Assembly: GCA_038373865.1 (NCBI GenBank)
Contig: JAXGGA010000068.1
Location: forward strand, 62,001-126,000
DNA from: Uloborus plumipes
Taxonomy: Eukaryota; Arthropoda; Arachnida; Araneae; Uloboridae
DNA length: 64,000 bases
Direction: 5' to 3'
Shown: piece after piece, positions 47,927 through 58,942 of the stretch
How positions within the stretch are numbered: the stretch's first letter is position 1
Layout: every line of letters starts with the position of its first letter
The notes under the pieces: model-generated
Seen by the model: only the letters and a program-made list of their open reading frames with translations
Told to the model about the DNA's origin: nothing
Databases searched by the model: none
Position numbers and translations under genes: made by a program

Positions 47927-50900
47927 AGTCGATCTCTCTGACATTGACGATCTTAGTCTTTTTTTCGGGAAATAGGGAATTTAATTTGCATTGATGTAGC
48001 TACTTTCGTAGTTGTTTGGCAAAAGTTTTCGAACTCAAATACATGACAACTACCCTTTACTATTACCAGAAAAATAAGAACGCATTGTCAACTTCGAAAG
48101 GCAACTTAACTTACCAAAGTCGCACTATACACATTAGTGACATGGTAAGTTAGGAAAAATCTGTTTTTAAGTTTTTTTACATTTGGGTTGATGGTTTTAA
48201 ACTCTCTCATTCCGAGCATTTAATTACTGAAGTTTCAATTGTATTTTTTGGAAATCAGTTGCAATTTTCATTTTTCAAATGTAATCTTTTTCACGACATT
48301 TTATTTTTTGACAAAATTTATTTCATTTATTTCTTTACTTAACTATTCAACTTGAAAGTTAATTTTAAAAATCAAAATCCTGTTTTACGCCAAAAATGAG
48401 TGTGAAGTTCTTAGTACAATATGAGGGAAAAAATTACAGTCGGCCTTTTATATTATTCAACAAGTGATATACATTTCACTAAGTACACCAAAATTATTGC
48501 ACAGAAACCCTGAGTTAATAAAACATTGCATAATAGTTTGTAGTGGTACAAGTAACAAAAAAAAGGCCAACAAATGTATTTCGTTGAATAACTGAAAGTT
48601 AAAAATAGATAATTCAAAAAAAAAATTAACTGATCTACAAACTTCAAAGGTAATTTGCTTCAGTCTAAAGCATAAAAAAGGGAAAGGATTTTCCAAGGAC
48701 AGTGTAAGAAATCAAAGATATGTTTTCTTTCGAATTTCATGAAAAGTTATTGCGACATTAAATGATTACAATTTTAACCCATTGCTAGTTCATTTGTGTT
48801 TATAACTGTATAATTTCTGGCTATAGGTGATAAGTAACTAATGAAATAAATAAATAAGCTTATTTTTTCTTATGTCAATATTTGTTGATCTATAAAGAGT
48901 TTTGACGCATTGAACGGGTAAGAAGTTGAGGAATGTGAGACAAAGGGAAAAATTAGGGCTAAATTTGTTTATTTTAAAAGAACAAATTTAAACTTTTCCA
49001 TAAAAAGTACAGTTCATAAAGAAAGCACAATGTATTTTGTGATAAAACTTGCATTGAAACTTTTTTTCTCTTTTTTTTCATTTTTGGCAATAACTTAGAG
49101 CTTTCAAAAAATTAAAAAAAGCTTGAAATATACTTTTTTTTATATTTATCTGGCAAAGTGAACAATGAAATATTTTTCTAATGTAATAATTTTGATTTGA
49201 TTGTATAAAATACTTTTGATAAAATGAATGAATGATTAAAAAATAAATATAATTTAACAATAAATGAAGGATTATATATATATATATATATAATTATTCA
49301 GTAAATATTTGAGAAAAAAAATGTGTCAGTAAAACTATGAATGAGAAAATAAGTGAATGTATGAATAAATAAATGAATAATTAAATCATTAAATGCAAAA
49401 AAATTGATAAATCAATACATAAGTGATTTATTAAATGATTGACAAGTGAACGAAATTAATTAATTCACTTTGCTCCGAAAATTTTTGACTAATTTTTCAA
49501 AACATGTAAACTAGAAATAAGACAAATATTAAACAAATATTGCATTAATTTTATTAGTAGGTATCAATGAATATATAAAATATTAAAAACAAGAACTTTA
49601 TAATTTTTTATTCACAAAAATAATTTTCGACTTACAACAAATATTACAGTATGAGCATCAATTTCTGAAAATTGTTTGTATTATCATGATTTGATCTTTA
49701 AAGGTAACTTTTTCCTGCTTGGAATAGACTAAATGTTGTTACTAGATTGTGAAAAATTACTCATTAGGTTGCTCAAAAAACAAAGTCAATATTTCACCTC
49801 TTTACTTAGTCCCTTATTCCTATATAAGAAATGTTTCTTTCGCTGATTTTCTCTCTTAATTTTGTTCAGAGCTTCATCACCTTCTGAGCTTCATCTGGAG
49901 AAAAGGTGTCCCGTCGTTTTGTATCATAAAACAATAGGTTTCTAAAGTAATTTCTAGACAAAAAAACCAAGTTATTAAAAAAAGTATTTTATTAGTATAA
50001 TATTTGTTTTTCTTTCTTTTCTTTAACTTCTGTTGTTTTAAATAATCTATAGAACTGTATCAGACGAAGGAAATATTTTTAAAAAATAAATAAATAAATA
50101 AAAATAAAAGAAAGTTGTTTTCTCGTGCATTGTGTTTTTCACAGCTCTTGCGATATTTGAAAATAATGATAATCATTTTTCAAGCAATGATTTGGACGAT
50201 TTGTGTCAAATAACTCACACATTTACTTCAAAAAGCTTTCATTGCAAGCAAGGTTTAACAATTTCAAACAATTTAATGAATTTAATAGCAAACTTCGTAA
50301 AATAGTGAATGATAAAACAAAAAACTGTCGAGAATTATAAAAGAGAGAGAGAAAGAGAGGAAAAACAAGTTCGCAGCGGAGATGACTACAGGCAATAAAT
50401 TAAGGATTCTGTAATTGCCACGCCACCTATTGGCAGTTCGGTGAAAAAGAAAAAAAAAATGCTCCCCTTTTTCTCCCTTTCCACAGTTAAAATCTCAAAC
50501 AGAAGGCACTATTATCTTAAAATCAATAAAACAGTAAGACCTACGACATAAATACTTTCATACATATTCTTTATTCATTTATTTATTACATTTGTACCTT
50601 ATTTATTTATTTACATTTTTAATTTACTTATTTATGTTTTATTTGAATATAAAAATTTTCTAATCTGTTTGTTAATTTTCAGTTTTATTTTGGTTTACAA
50701 TTAGGTATATTAAGTTTTTATCCATAGTAAATTAGAAACAATGTTGTTGTTGTTTTTCGATGAAGGGGGACGGATTACATATTTTATGTATAATTGTATA
50801 ATTAATAGTTCTTGAGTCCATCAATTTCATCAATGCCTTTTACACATGTGCTGTAAGGGCACAAACTTTTTATAACTTCTGAACGTTCAATGTACAAAAT

Positions 50901-51762
50901 TACTAAGTTAGAAAGGAATAGAAGTTAAATGGACATCTGAAATTATTTGCATTGTGAATAGTAAAAACAAAAACAAGAATATGAGACAACGCTAGTTTAT
51001 GACAAAATCTAATGAGATTATTCAATGTTGAAAAGTTTCTTACGTTGTTTAGAACCTTATTATGGTTGTTAATGTTCTTTGAAGTTTCTCATTATTTACC
51101 TCTAATTATATTCAATTAAGAAACATTTAAAATTGACAAAATATTCCCTATGTTTACAAACGGATTTAAATCCTTACTACGTCTTCAGGTCACATGTTAC
51201 CCAGTTCATATTCTCGTTTTACCATAAGTTATAACAACTGTTTCGTTGGAAAGCTTAGCTTTTAGGTGGAAAATTATGCAAAAACAATGAAAAGTCAATC
51301 CTCTTAATTTTTAAAACGTCACTTTTAAGTAATTTCCAGCAGTCCATGCTTCAAGTCGGAAATTTGTAATATTGCTCCTATTATTAATATTTAAAGTACT
51401 CAAGGGAAAAAATTGAAAATAGAAATAACCAAAAAAAGACAATACTTTTCACATGAATTTACAATTTTATATACAGTGAGTAGTACAATTAAATTTGTAA
51501 TTTTATCAGAGAAAAGCTATTTTTACTTTTAGATTGTTACGAAAAGGGTCGTACCAACTAAATAATAGCAATGGCTATTAAATAGTAATAACTATTAAAA
51601 CATTTAACAAGGAATAATAAAACAATAGTTACATTCATAACTTACAAAGATTTAAATCGAAAATAATGGCAAGAACTCTCTGTACCTTTTTGGAATTAAA
51701 TTAAATTTGCATGAAGTTGTAAAATCTTGTTATGTGAAGTTTTACAATACCTTTATGCTATT
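47927..51762. other. Very AT-rich gene-free tract
   Basis: Simple repeats dominate: (TA)n at 49272-49292, TAAA/ATAA runs at 50086-50111, many TAAAT words at 49320-49460. Open frames (48453-48696 minus, 49078-49260 minus) are low-complexity. No transposon ends or RNA genes recognised. Confidence 0.5.
49272..49292. repeat. (TA)n microsatellite
   Basis: About ten uninterrupted TA units. Confidence 0.95.
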
Positions 51763-53222
51763 GATGTAGAGAAAATTACAACGTTAAGGAGGCACAAATA
51801 AGCAGGAATACTGCAGACATGTGTTTCGGCGTTACAAGGAACGCCTTTTTCAATGCGAAAAATAGGGAACTTATGGATGCACACACATCCGACAAAAGAG
51901 GCTTTTGATATCCGACAAAGGACAAAAGGCTTTTGTCGAATGTCTATGCATCCATAAGTAGTGATGCACCGATAAGCAAATTGGCCGATTACCGATTACC
52001 GATTAATCGGCGAATAAGAATCGACCGATTAATCGGCAGAGCCGATTAATGTTCGGGTTTATTATTTTTAATATTACTAAGTTCACCCTCACTGTTTTTA
52101 CCCTTTCTAATACAATTCCGATTTTTAGAAATGGTTACTTATTTGTTTTTGACAAAAGATTTGTTTTTCTCCATTTTTCCATGTTAAACAATTTCAAAAT
52201 TTTATCAACTTCCTTTGAATTTTTTTAAACATTTTTGTAAATAAAATTACATTAACACACTAGACCTAATAGTTATTAAAACAAATGGGGGGGGGGGGGG
52301 AGCTGTGATAAGCGCTTTAATTTAGGGGTGTTCTTAATTTAAAATTTATTTTTCAACTATAAATAGCCATTTAATTCAAGACTTGTTCTTTGAAAATCAG
52401 AGGTTATTTAAAAGCAATAAGCTTAAGAGAAAAATATCGAGAGATGAAAAATGTTGCAACATTGTCTATAAGTGTAGATTTATTCAGAATAGAAACAGTA
52501 AATTATTAAATCATTTATATCAACTGAGAGGCAACTCATTATTATTATTATTATTTTGTATTTTGTTCTTTGAATTATTTGTTTTGTTTTTACTCATTAC
52601 ACTTTCGTAAAACGAGTAATTCTTGTGTTTGCAGAAAATTATTTATTTCTTGTTTATAAATTTATCCATCGTAATAGTGTGTTCAAAAATCGTTGAATTT
52701 TATTTAAAACATCTTTTCCACCGGTTGATCAGCAAAATTTGACTGATTATAAATCAAATGAAATATTTATGTTTTTGAATTCCAACTTAAAATTTCCGGA
52801 ATTTGCTGAGTGTTATCTTTTAATATTCCAATCAGTTTTACGTTTTCTATGAACTATTTGTTTTGTTTTTACTCTGTACACACTTTCATGCTGTATATTA
52901 TAGTAAGGATTTCAGAAAATTATATTTATTTACAGTTAATAAAACAAGTTATCATAGTTTCTTGGTGAAGGTATACTTAAAAAGAGAATATAAAAAATTT
53001 AAAAAATTCACCGATTAATCGGCAAGATTTTGCCGATTATTAATAATCGGCAAAGGATCCGATTATGGCCGATTAATCGGTACTGCCGATTAATCGGTGC
53101 ATTCCTATCCATAAGCTCCCAATTTTTCGCATTGAAAAAGGCGTTCCTTGTAACGCCAAAACATGTGTCTGCAGTATCCCTGCTTATTTGTGCCTCCTTA
53201 ACGTTGTAATGTTCTCTACATC
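51763..53222. mobile_element. Foldback repeat with 136-bp arms, split by a nested hAT element
   Basis: The left arm (51763-51898, GATGTAGAGAAAATTACAAC to GACAAAAG) is mirrored by 51930-51958 plus 53116-53222. Removing the nested element and one target copy leaves a 303-bp unit with two 136-bp arms, about 90% complementary, around a 31-bp centre. Each arm contains its own small inverted pair, GGCGTT...AACGCC. The arms resemble the ends of interspersed retroelements such as Penelope-like elements, which often occur as inverted pairs, but that is recall rather than proof. A 13-bp word ATCTTGTTATGTG lies on both sides (51724-51736 and 53220-53232), a possible but imperfectly placed target duplication. 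Confidence 0.85.
51959..53107. mobile_element. Nested 1149-bp hAT-like element with CCGATTAATCGG subterminal repeats
   Basis: Ends TAGTGATGCACCGAT and, on the complement, TAGGAATGCACCGAT are inverted at 13 of 15 positions. TCCATAAG is duplicated exactly at 51951-51958 and 53108-53115. The palindromic word CCGATTAATCGG or close variants occurs repeatedly near both ends, presumably as transposase-binding repeats. The interior has an A/T-rich diverged direct duplication (about 52568-52660 and 52849-52945, sharing ATTTGTTTTGTTTTTACTC) and a G run at about 52288-52300. No transposase: the 75-codon frame at 52383-52610 is unrecognised. It is therefore a non-autonomous hAT-like copy. Confidence 0.9.
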
Positions 53223-55240
53223 TTGTTATGTGGTATGAAATTTAAATTGCTCTATTTAAAATTTCGTTAATTGATCTCTCTAATTTTACGTGTTTGTCAA
53301 TATGAAATGTATATGTTTTAGTACATATATTTCTCATAATTTCATTCAACAGTGTACTAAGAAAGAACATACTTAGATTATCTGCAAATATATGCTAATA
53401 TTTGTTTTGTTTTTTCTTGAATATAAAGTAGAACCTTTTCAATGAGGGAAACTAGTGGGACTTGATTTTTTATCTCTTAAATAGATCTGTCCCTTACTCG
53501 GAGGTGTATGCATTGATGCATGCCGTGTACTTGACACATTATGACATCATAATATTAAATTATTAACATTTAAGACCTATTGAAAATGTTTCATATATAT
53601 TAGATAAAATTCAGAATTATTCCGATAAAAAAAAATATTATTTTTAAAATTAAGATTTAATCAAAAATTGCATTTAATCAAAGTTTTGTAATTTATAGAA
53701 ATTGATATGAAGTATTTATTACTCGGATTTGCTTCACGTCATGTAATTTAAAATGTATCGTATTAAGTTTTCTGCAAAAAGTTTCTCCGTAGGAGTGGAA
53801 CGCATATGAATGAATTGAAAAAAATATAACTGGAAATCCCAGCAAATATTTTAGAAGACAAATTTGTTTCTTTGCATGTCAATGCCTGAACAAACTTTTA
53901 CCACTGAATTTTTAATTAAAATAATGGCCTTGATCTTCAATAATTTCAATATTTCCTATGAGTTTATGCATCAACTTTTGTAATTTTTTTCTGTGAGTGT
54001 TCCCTAAATACAGTGCCCTTATTCTGAAGTAAATACATGGAGACCCCTATTCAAAAGGACTGGGACCAGAAAAATTGTCCCTTAAAGAACACCGTAGTTT
54101 GTTTAAGTTTTAGAATAAATATGCAACTCATGTAGACGTTCTGAGCTCAGCACACAAAAAAAAAAAAAAAATAACTATTAGGCAGTGCAAGGAAATATTT
54201 CGCACCGTATGACGTTTATACACACACACGCGAGCATGCTAAAAGTTTAGATTTTTTCCATAAAAAGGGAACCGAAGAATTAGTTGTGGTCAATCATGCA
54301 CATTAACTTTCGTTTCTTTTAGAATGCATCCTGAGACTATAGTTGCTTTTTTTGTTTTATAAGCAACACTTATGCGCCTAACGTTTGTTTATTTAATAAA
54401 ATATTTTACAATGGAATAGTTTCTTACTTCATCATCTTTGCGAGTCACTATAATATAAGCCTTCATTTTACGTTTACTCTTAGCTCCATTCATGCGCTGA
54501 CACCTTCTCCATTCCCCGCACAAACATGGTCTTCTGGAACGCGAGCTTCTCCAGAAAAAAATGCGGAAACTACCTTTCTCACTATCGTGTCTACCGATGC
54601 AATTTCTTTCCAGCAGGGCGCGGGAAACCATGGGGATAAAGTGTATCAGAGATAAAAGAAATAAGCAAAATAAAAAAGTGAAGGGGTTCCAGAAAAAAAA
54701 TGTTCCGTGAAGATACTACCCGCTGGTATCGTCAGCTGTTAGCAACTTCAGCACAACGACCTTGACCTTCGCCACTTGCACTACATATTGCAAGGTCGAA
54801 TGGTGACGTAACAACCACGTGGACTGAAAGGGTTAACGAACGTAAAGGGTTGTGGTGGGAGAATGAGCACATGAGAAGAGAAAAATAAAACCAACAAAAA
54901 GATAACGAAAGGATTACGTTCTTTCATGGCTAGTTTCCTACTCACCCAGTTTCCTTACCGCCCTTCAACCCTTTTTTTTTTTCGTATTCCATTCCCCTTT
55001 CATTGCTGGCAATTGGCGTCGTTACGCCCACCATTTTTGCCTTTCCGCTATTCTCGGTTAATTCTTGATTGTAACATCGAGTGCTGCTATTGCGGTATCG
55101 TATTTTGCCGGATTGTTAATCGCTGATGTTTAAATATGTCACTAATGCTTCGGATGTGACGAATTGTGCAAGCAAAAATGTTAGGAAATAAAGAAGTATT
55201 TCGTATTTGAATGGCTGATATTTAATTTTTTAGGATGCAG
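53223..55240. other. Gene-free tract ending in a GC-richer region at 54.5-55.1 kb
   Basis: AT-rich to 54450; poly(A) at 54154-54170, short CA run at 54220. The minus frame 54389-54631 (80 codons, Arg/Ser-rich) and plus frame 54926-55126 lie in the GC-richer part and are unrecognised. Two 'gtccctt' words, near 53490 and 54077, hint at an unrelated dispersed repeat but no boundaries are visible. Confidence 0.45.
54758..54822. promoter_or_regulatory. Cluster of nuclear-receptor-, CRE- and E-box-like motifs
   Basis: Within 65 bp lie GACCTTGACCTT (54758-54769, complement AAGGTCAAGGTC, two nuclear-receptor half-sites), CAAGGTCG (54791-54798), TGACGTAA (CRE-like, 54804-54811) and the palindrome CCACGTGG (54815-54822). 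Motif identities are standard consensus patterns; enhancer function is inferred from clustering alone. Confidence 0.35.
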
Positions 55241-55404
55241 CAGTGCTGCAGTTGGCGAGTTCGCCTTCCCATGAAATATTTAGTTTTAATTGCAAAAACA
55301 ATGCAAATGTAATGTAAATTGGTTTCAAACCAGTTTTGATTTGGAGTGTCTCCCAAACCCAAGGTGAGTTCCACCAAATATTTTTTTTTTCAACTGCAGC
55401 ACTG
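55241..55404. mobile_element. hAT-like MITE (CAGTGCTGCAGTTG ends)
   Basis: CAGTGCTGCAGTTG at 55241-55254 is exactly reverse-complemented at 55391-55404, enclosing 164 bp. Flanking octamers GGATGCAG and GTGTGTAG match at 5 of 8, compatible with an old 8-bp duplication. The right terminus is preceded by a T run (about 55380-55390). No coding sequence. Confidence 0.75.
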
Positions 55405-57274
55405 GTGTGTAGTAGACTTTTAATTGAAAAAAAATGGAGAACTGAGATTATCTTTATAACTACTGAAGTCTGTGCTTTGCAATGTGAGTTTTGATTTTTC
55501 TAGCAATAAAGAGTCCTCCCATATTTGAATTACCACGATTGCCTTACAACTATGAATTGAGAATTATTGCTTCATGATGTAGCGTTTGTGTTTGGAAAAA
55601 AAATTATGCATGCTACTGAAGCTGGATGCAATTAAAATAAATAATTGCCTTCTTTTAATACTTCTGTTTTAATTTATTGTGTACAAATTGTAACTTGCTT
55701 GTTATAAAATTTAACCACCAACTAAAAATAACATATGAAAAGTTACTGAAAGTTTTTTGTGCTGAAGTATCAATAGAATGTTAAAGGGGAGGGGGAGAGA
55801 AAAAGAAAGTTTAGTCTACCATTTTATTCAGTGAAAAATATTCTTAAGTTAGAAAAAGATGATTCAAAATATTAAATAGGTATTTGCTTTGCAGCGTAAT
55901 TAACTCCTTGTTATATCTCGTTAGTGGCACATTAAACAGGTGAAAATGTTGACTTCCGAGGGAATAAGTTTTGTTCTATTTGACCTTTTATTTTGTAGAA
56001 TCAACTGTATAAATTTTATGATTGAATTTATACAGTGAATATAAGTGCATGAAAACATCAATAGCCAAAGTCGGAACTCTTGTATTTGTCGGTATTATTA
56101 TTTTTTGTTCTCAGTTCTATTGATTTCAGCCCTTCAACAATTATTTAAGTGCTTATTCTGCCATAATTTTGCTATGTCGTCAAGATTTTTTTTTTAAGTA
56201 TTTTCTTCCAGTACGAGTATCGAAACGGAATGTTTTCTTGGAGTTTTTAGAAATAGATCCTGTTAGAACACTTTGAGAGTTATCTCTGAGCAAAAATAAA
56301 TGATATGAAATTTGGTGATGTTTTAGAGATTGAGCAAGTTTAAAAAAAAAAAAACGGTGAGAAAGCGTTAACTCATCAAACATTTTTATGGGATGTCTAC
56401 AAGTTCTCCCCACTCCGTCCTCCCCAAAATCTGGATCGGTAAAGAATACATAAAAGAAATTGGTCATTATTATTAAATATTGCTAATTGGAGATTCGGAG
56501 TATCATTTAACTATTACTTCATTTAAAAAGGTCATTTCAACTGAATCATTGTTATTGACTCAGTCTAAACATATTATTTTCTTTCTTCTTCGGTGTGCTA
56601 TGCCTATGCATGTCCACACCCATATTTTCTACAAATTAACATTTCCTTTGCGAAAACGAAAACAAGCTCTGTATAATTCACCTTTCGAAAATCGCCCGCA
56701 GTGTACTTTCCATACGAATCTTTACCATAAACAAGTTGCAAGTTCCTTTCTCCACAGGCCATTCTAGTAAAAATTAATAACAACTAGCTAATGTCTGACT
56801 CATCGCCGAACGGTAGTCGTTCTAAATCGAAGTTTTTATCCGTTGGGCGTTTGATCCACACCCATAGCACTTCACACCAATCTTCTAGAAGCAGTTCCGC
56901 TTTTTAAAGATGCACCTGTATAATTAGGTGTTTCGCCAAAGGTGAATTCGATGCATAATTGTATAATGTCGACGAAATATGTAGACAATTATTCCTTGAG
57001 TAGTATCGCTAGCTTTCCTCTGTCTAGTGCACCCCTCTTTTTGCCCTGGGCAACTTCAAGAGAATGCGAATGGTTTGGTATTTTGTTTTATTTATTTTTG
57101 TGCATATGTATGCAGTATAATTATACGGAACTTCTTTCTTGTCAGACGACGGAGCATTCACCTAATTCGAATGGAGGGAAATCTTTCTGGATGTGGCCCT
57201 TTTTAAGAAGTATAAATTAGTGTAATGATCTTTTTATGTATGTTCAGGTTGTTAGTAAAATTTAGGGGAAAACA
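55405..57274. other. Gene-free AT-rich tract
   Basis: Open frames at 56180-56467 (minus, 95 codons), 56480-56767 (plus, 95) and 56942-57220 (plus, 92) occur in succession. None has a recognisable domain; the first carries a run of Phe and Lys from A/T tracts. No splice-consistent linkage was found. Confidence 0.4.
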
Positions 57275-57588
57275 GTGCTATATGGAGCCTCCCACATTTC
57301 CAGACTTTTTAAGGTGAGAACAAAGGCACAACGATCAGCAGTGTTTCTGTCGTATCGCTTACCAAATTGCCGATATTGTTTTTCAGTAGCATTAATCAAC
57401 GTTCTGGAACAGCAGATTTACTTGATGAAAACGGAGAATTTTTCCTTACTTCCTAATTTATGGAGGCTGATGGAGGTTTAGTTTCCTTTAATTTCCTTAA
57501 ACACAATGCTACAACCGCGAAAGCAGCATGCATCTTCTTAACAGTGAAATATCTCAATAAAATATTTAAAAAAAAAAAAAAAAAAAAA
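57275..57588 (+). other. Possible retroposed 3' end: AATAAA followed by genomic poly(A)
   Basis: AATAAA at 57556-57561 is followed six bases later by 21 A residues (57568-57588), the arrangement left when a polyadenylated RNA is copied into the genome. Upstream to 57275 there is a 68-codon frame (57275-57481) with no recognised domain, and the 5' boundary is unknown. No target duplication was found. Chance association of an A run with AATAAA in AT-rich DNA is the alternative. Confidence 0.35.
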
Positions 57589-58675
57589 CTTGTGTAACTA
57601 TTAGTGACTCAGCAAGGACAGAAAAAAATTTGAGGATCACTCCCGTAATCCTTGGCTTTAAGCCGTAATCGTAATGTTCTTTCTGCTATTGTGTTTTTTT
57701 ATCCTCATTAGAGCTGTTATTACCCCCCTTTCCCCTAGGAAGTAAGACAGATCGCGCTAATGGTAACTTTCATTTGTGGAAGTTTTTAAGGCCTGATTCA
57801 ACACACAAAGCTCCCTTACGTACTAAAATCCTCAATTTCTTATGCTCATTTCAGTTTTTAAATTTTCTGCACACACAATAGAACTTCAAAAACCTGAACT
57901 AATTAGGAGCTTAGATAATTTGGATTCTCAAATTATTCGGACTTTCGAGAATATACAGGAAAATACCATTTTCAGAAAATAGTATGCTGTATGATCAAGC
58001 AATGTGGTTATACAATTTGTTTGCTAACATACAATACCGTTTACAGTACATTGCTCTACAATATGCAAATATATTTTTTAACGAAATTTAACTCTCATTG
58101 TTCACTGAACATAAAGGAAAATCTCTTAAAACTTTATGGAAGTGCGTTTGAAAATTTTTGACTTTCTATTGTGCATTCAAGCATACTTGCTTCATTTGGG
58201 TAACTTTTGCGTATTAAATTAAAAATATCCTCAGAGGCGGATTTATTGATTTGGGATCCGTTGCAATGCATTTTCTAGAGGCCCCGTAAATATGGTTAGA
58301 AGTAAGTAAAAAATTTTTCATGTGCGTTTTTGGAGCCCTTCCGGGTCACCATGTCTCGGGGGCGACGTTTGCAGCATGGTAAATCGGCCATTAAACTTCC
58401 TGTGGAAGCAACCAGAACTTTTTTCAAACGAAAAAGTACACTGGTCCTATATCCTTCTTTTGCTTAAATAACATAAAATTTCTTCAATCCTTAAAAGTTT
58501 GCTGGGAAAGAAAAGCAGTACAGGAGCTGCGACCCATTAGAAATAGAGCCGTGTAATTAACTACTTAAAACTAGCAAATGAATTCCTTGCGAATTACCGC
58601 AGAAGGTATGGTAAAGTCCTGTAAGTGAAACATTTTGAATTACATTACAGTTTCGAATCTTTAAAATTTTAACTG
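57589..58675. other. Gene-free tract with a possible pogo-like fragment
   Basis: At 57880-57955 the text AGAACTTCAAAAACCTGAAC, then ACTAATTAGGAGC, GATAATTTGGATT and AAATTATTCGGAC resembles the terminus of pogo/Tigger-type elements (TAGAACCTCGATTATCCGAACTAATTGGG...). The opposite end is not visible. At 58233 CAGAGGCGGATTTA resembles a hAT-type end without a partner. Confidence 0.4.
57880..57955. mobile_element. Possible pogo/Tigger-type terminal fragment
   Basis: Alternating GAAC-CTAATTA and ATTATTCGGA words follow the order found in pogo-type termini, as remembered. One end only; no TA duplication can be scored. Confidence 0.3.
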
Positions 58676-58942
58676 AGGGGTCGTTCATAAATGATGTCCC
58701 GCTTTGAGGGGGAGAGGAGTTCGTCAAATTGTGACACAGTTTGGGACAAAGGGGTGGGTGAGAAGTATGACATCATACATTTTTGAATTGTACACTTATG
58801 AAAAAAGTGTGACATGTGAGAAGAGGAGGGGGTGGAGTAAGGCGAAATGCGACGCTTTGATAAACGGGTATAAGGTGAGGTGAGGGGGGGGGAGGGTCAG
58901 ATTTGTTGCAAAAAAGTGTGACATCATTTATGGACAGTCCCT
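58676..58942. mobile_element. 267-bp MITE (GGGGTCGTTCATAAATGATGTC ends)
   Basis: GGTCGTTCATAAATGATGTC (to 58698) and, on the complement of the right end (58919-58942), GGGACTGTCCATAAATGATGTC are inverted with few differences, and CATAAATGATGTC is perfect. GTGTGACAT words recur internally (58746 region GTATGACATCAT; 58807 GTGTGACAT; 58915 GTGTGACATCAT), so the element carries subterminal repeats. Such GGG-CCGTTCATAAAT...TGTCA ends are common among arthropod MITEs. No target duplication resolved. Confidence 0.75.

Noticed and set aside
56180..57220. Three consecutive frames of 92-95 codons
   Set aside because: Low-complexity segments and no homology recognised; different strands.
58233..58300. 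CAGAGGCGGATTTA as a hAT-like end
   Set aside because: No inverted partner or 8-bp duplication found nearby.
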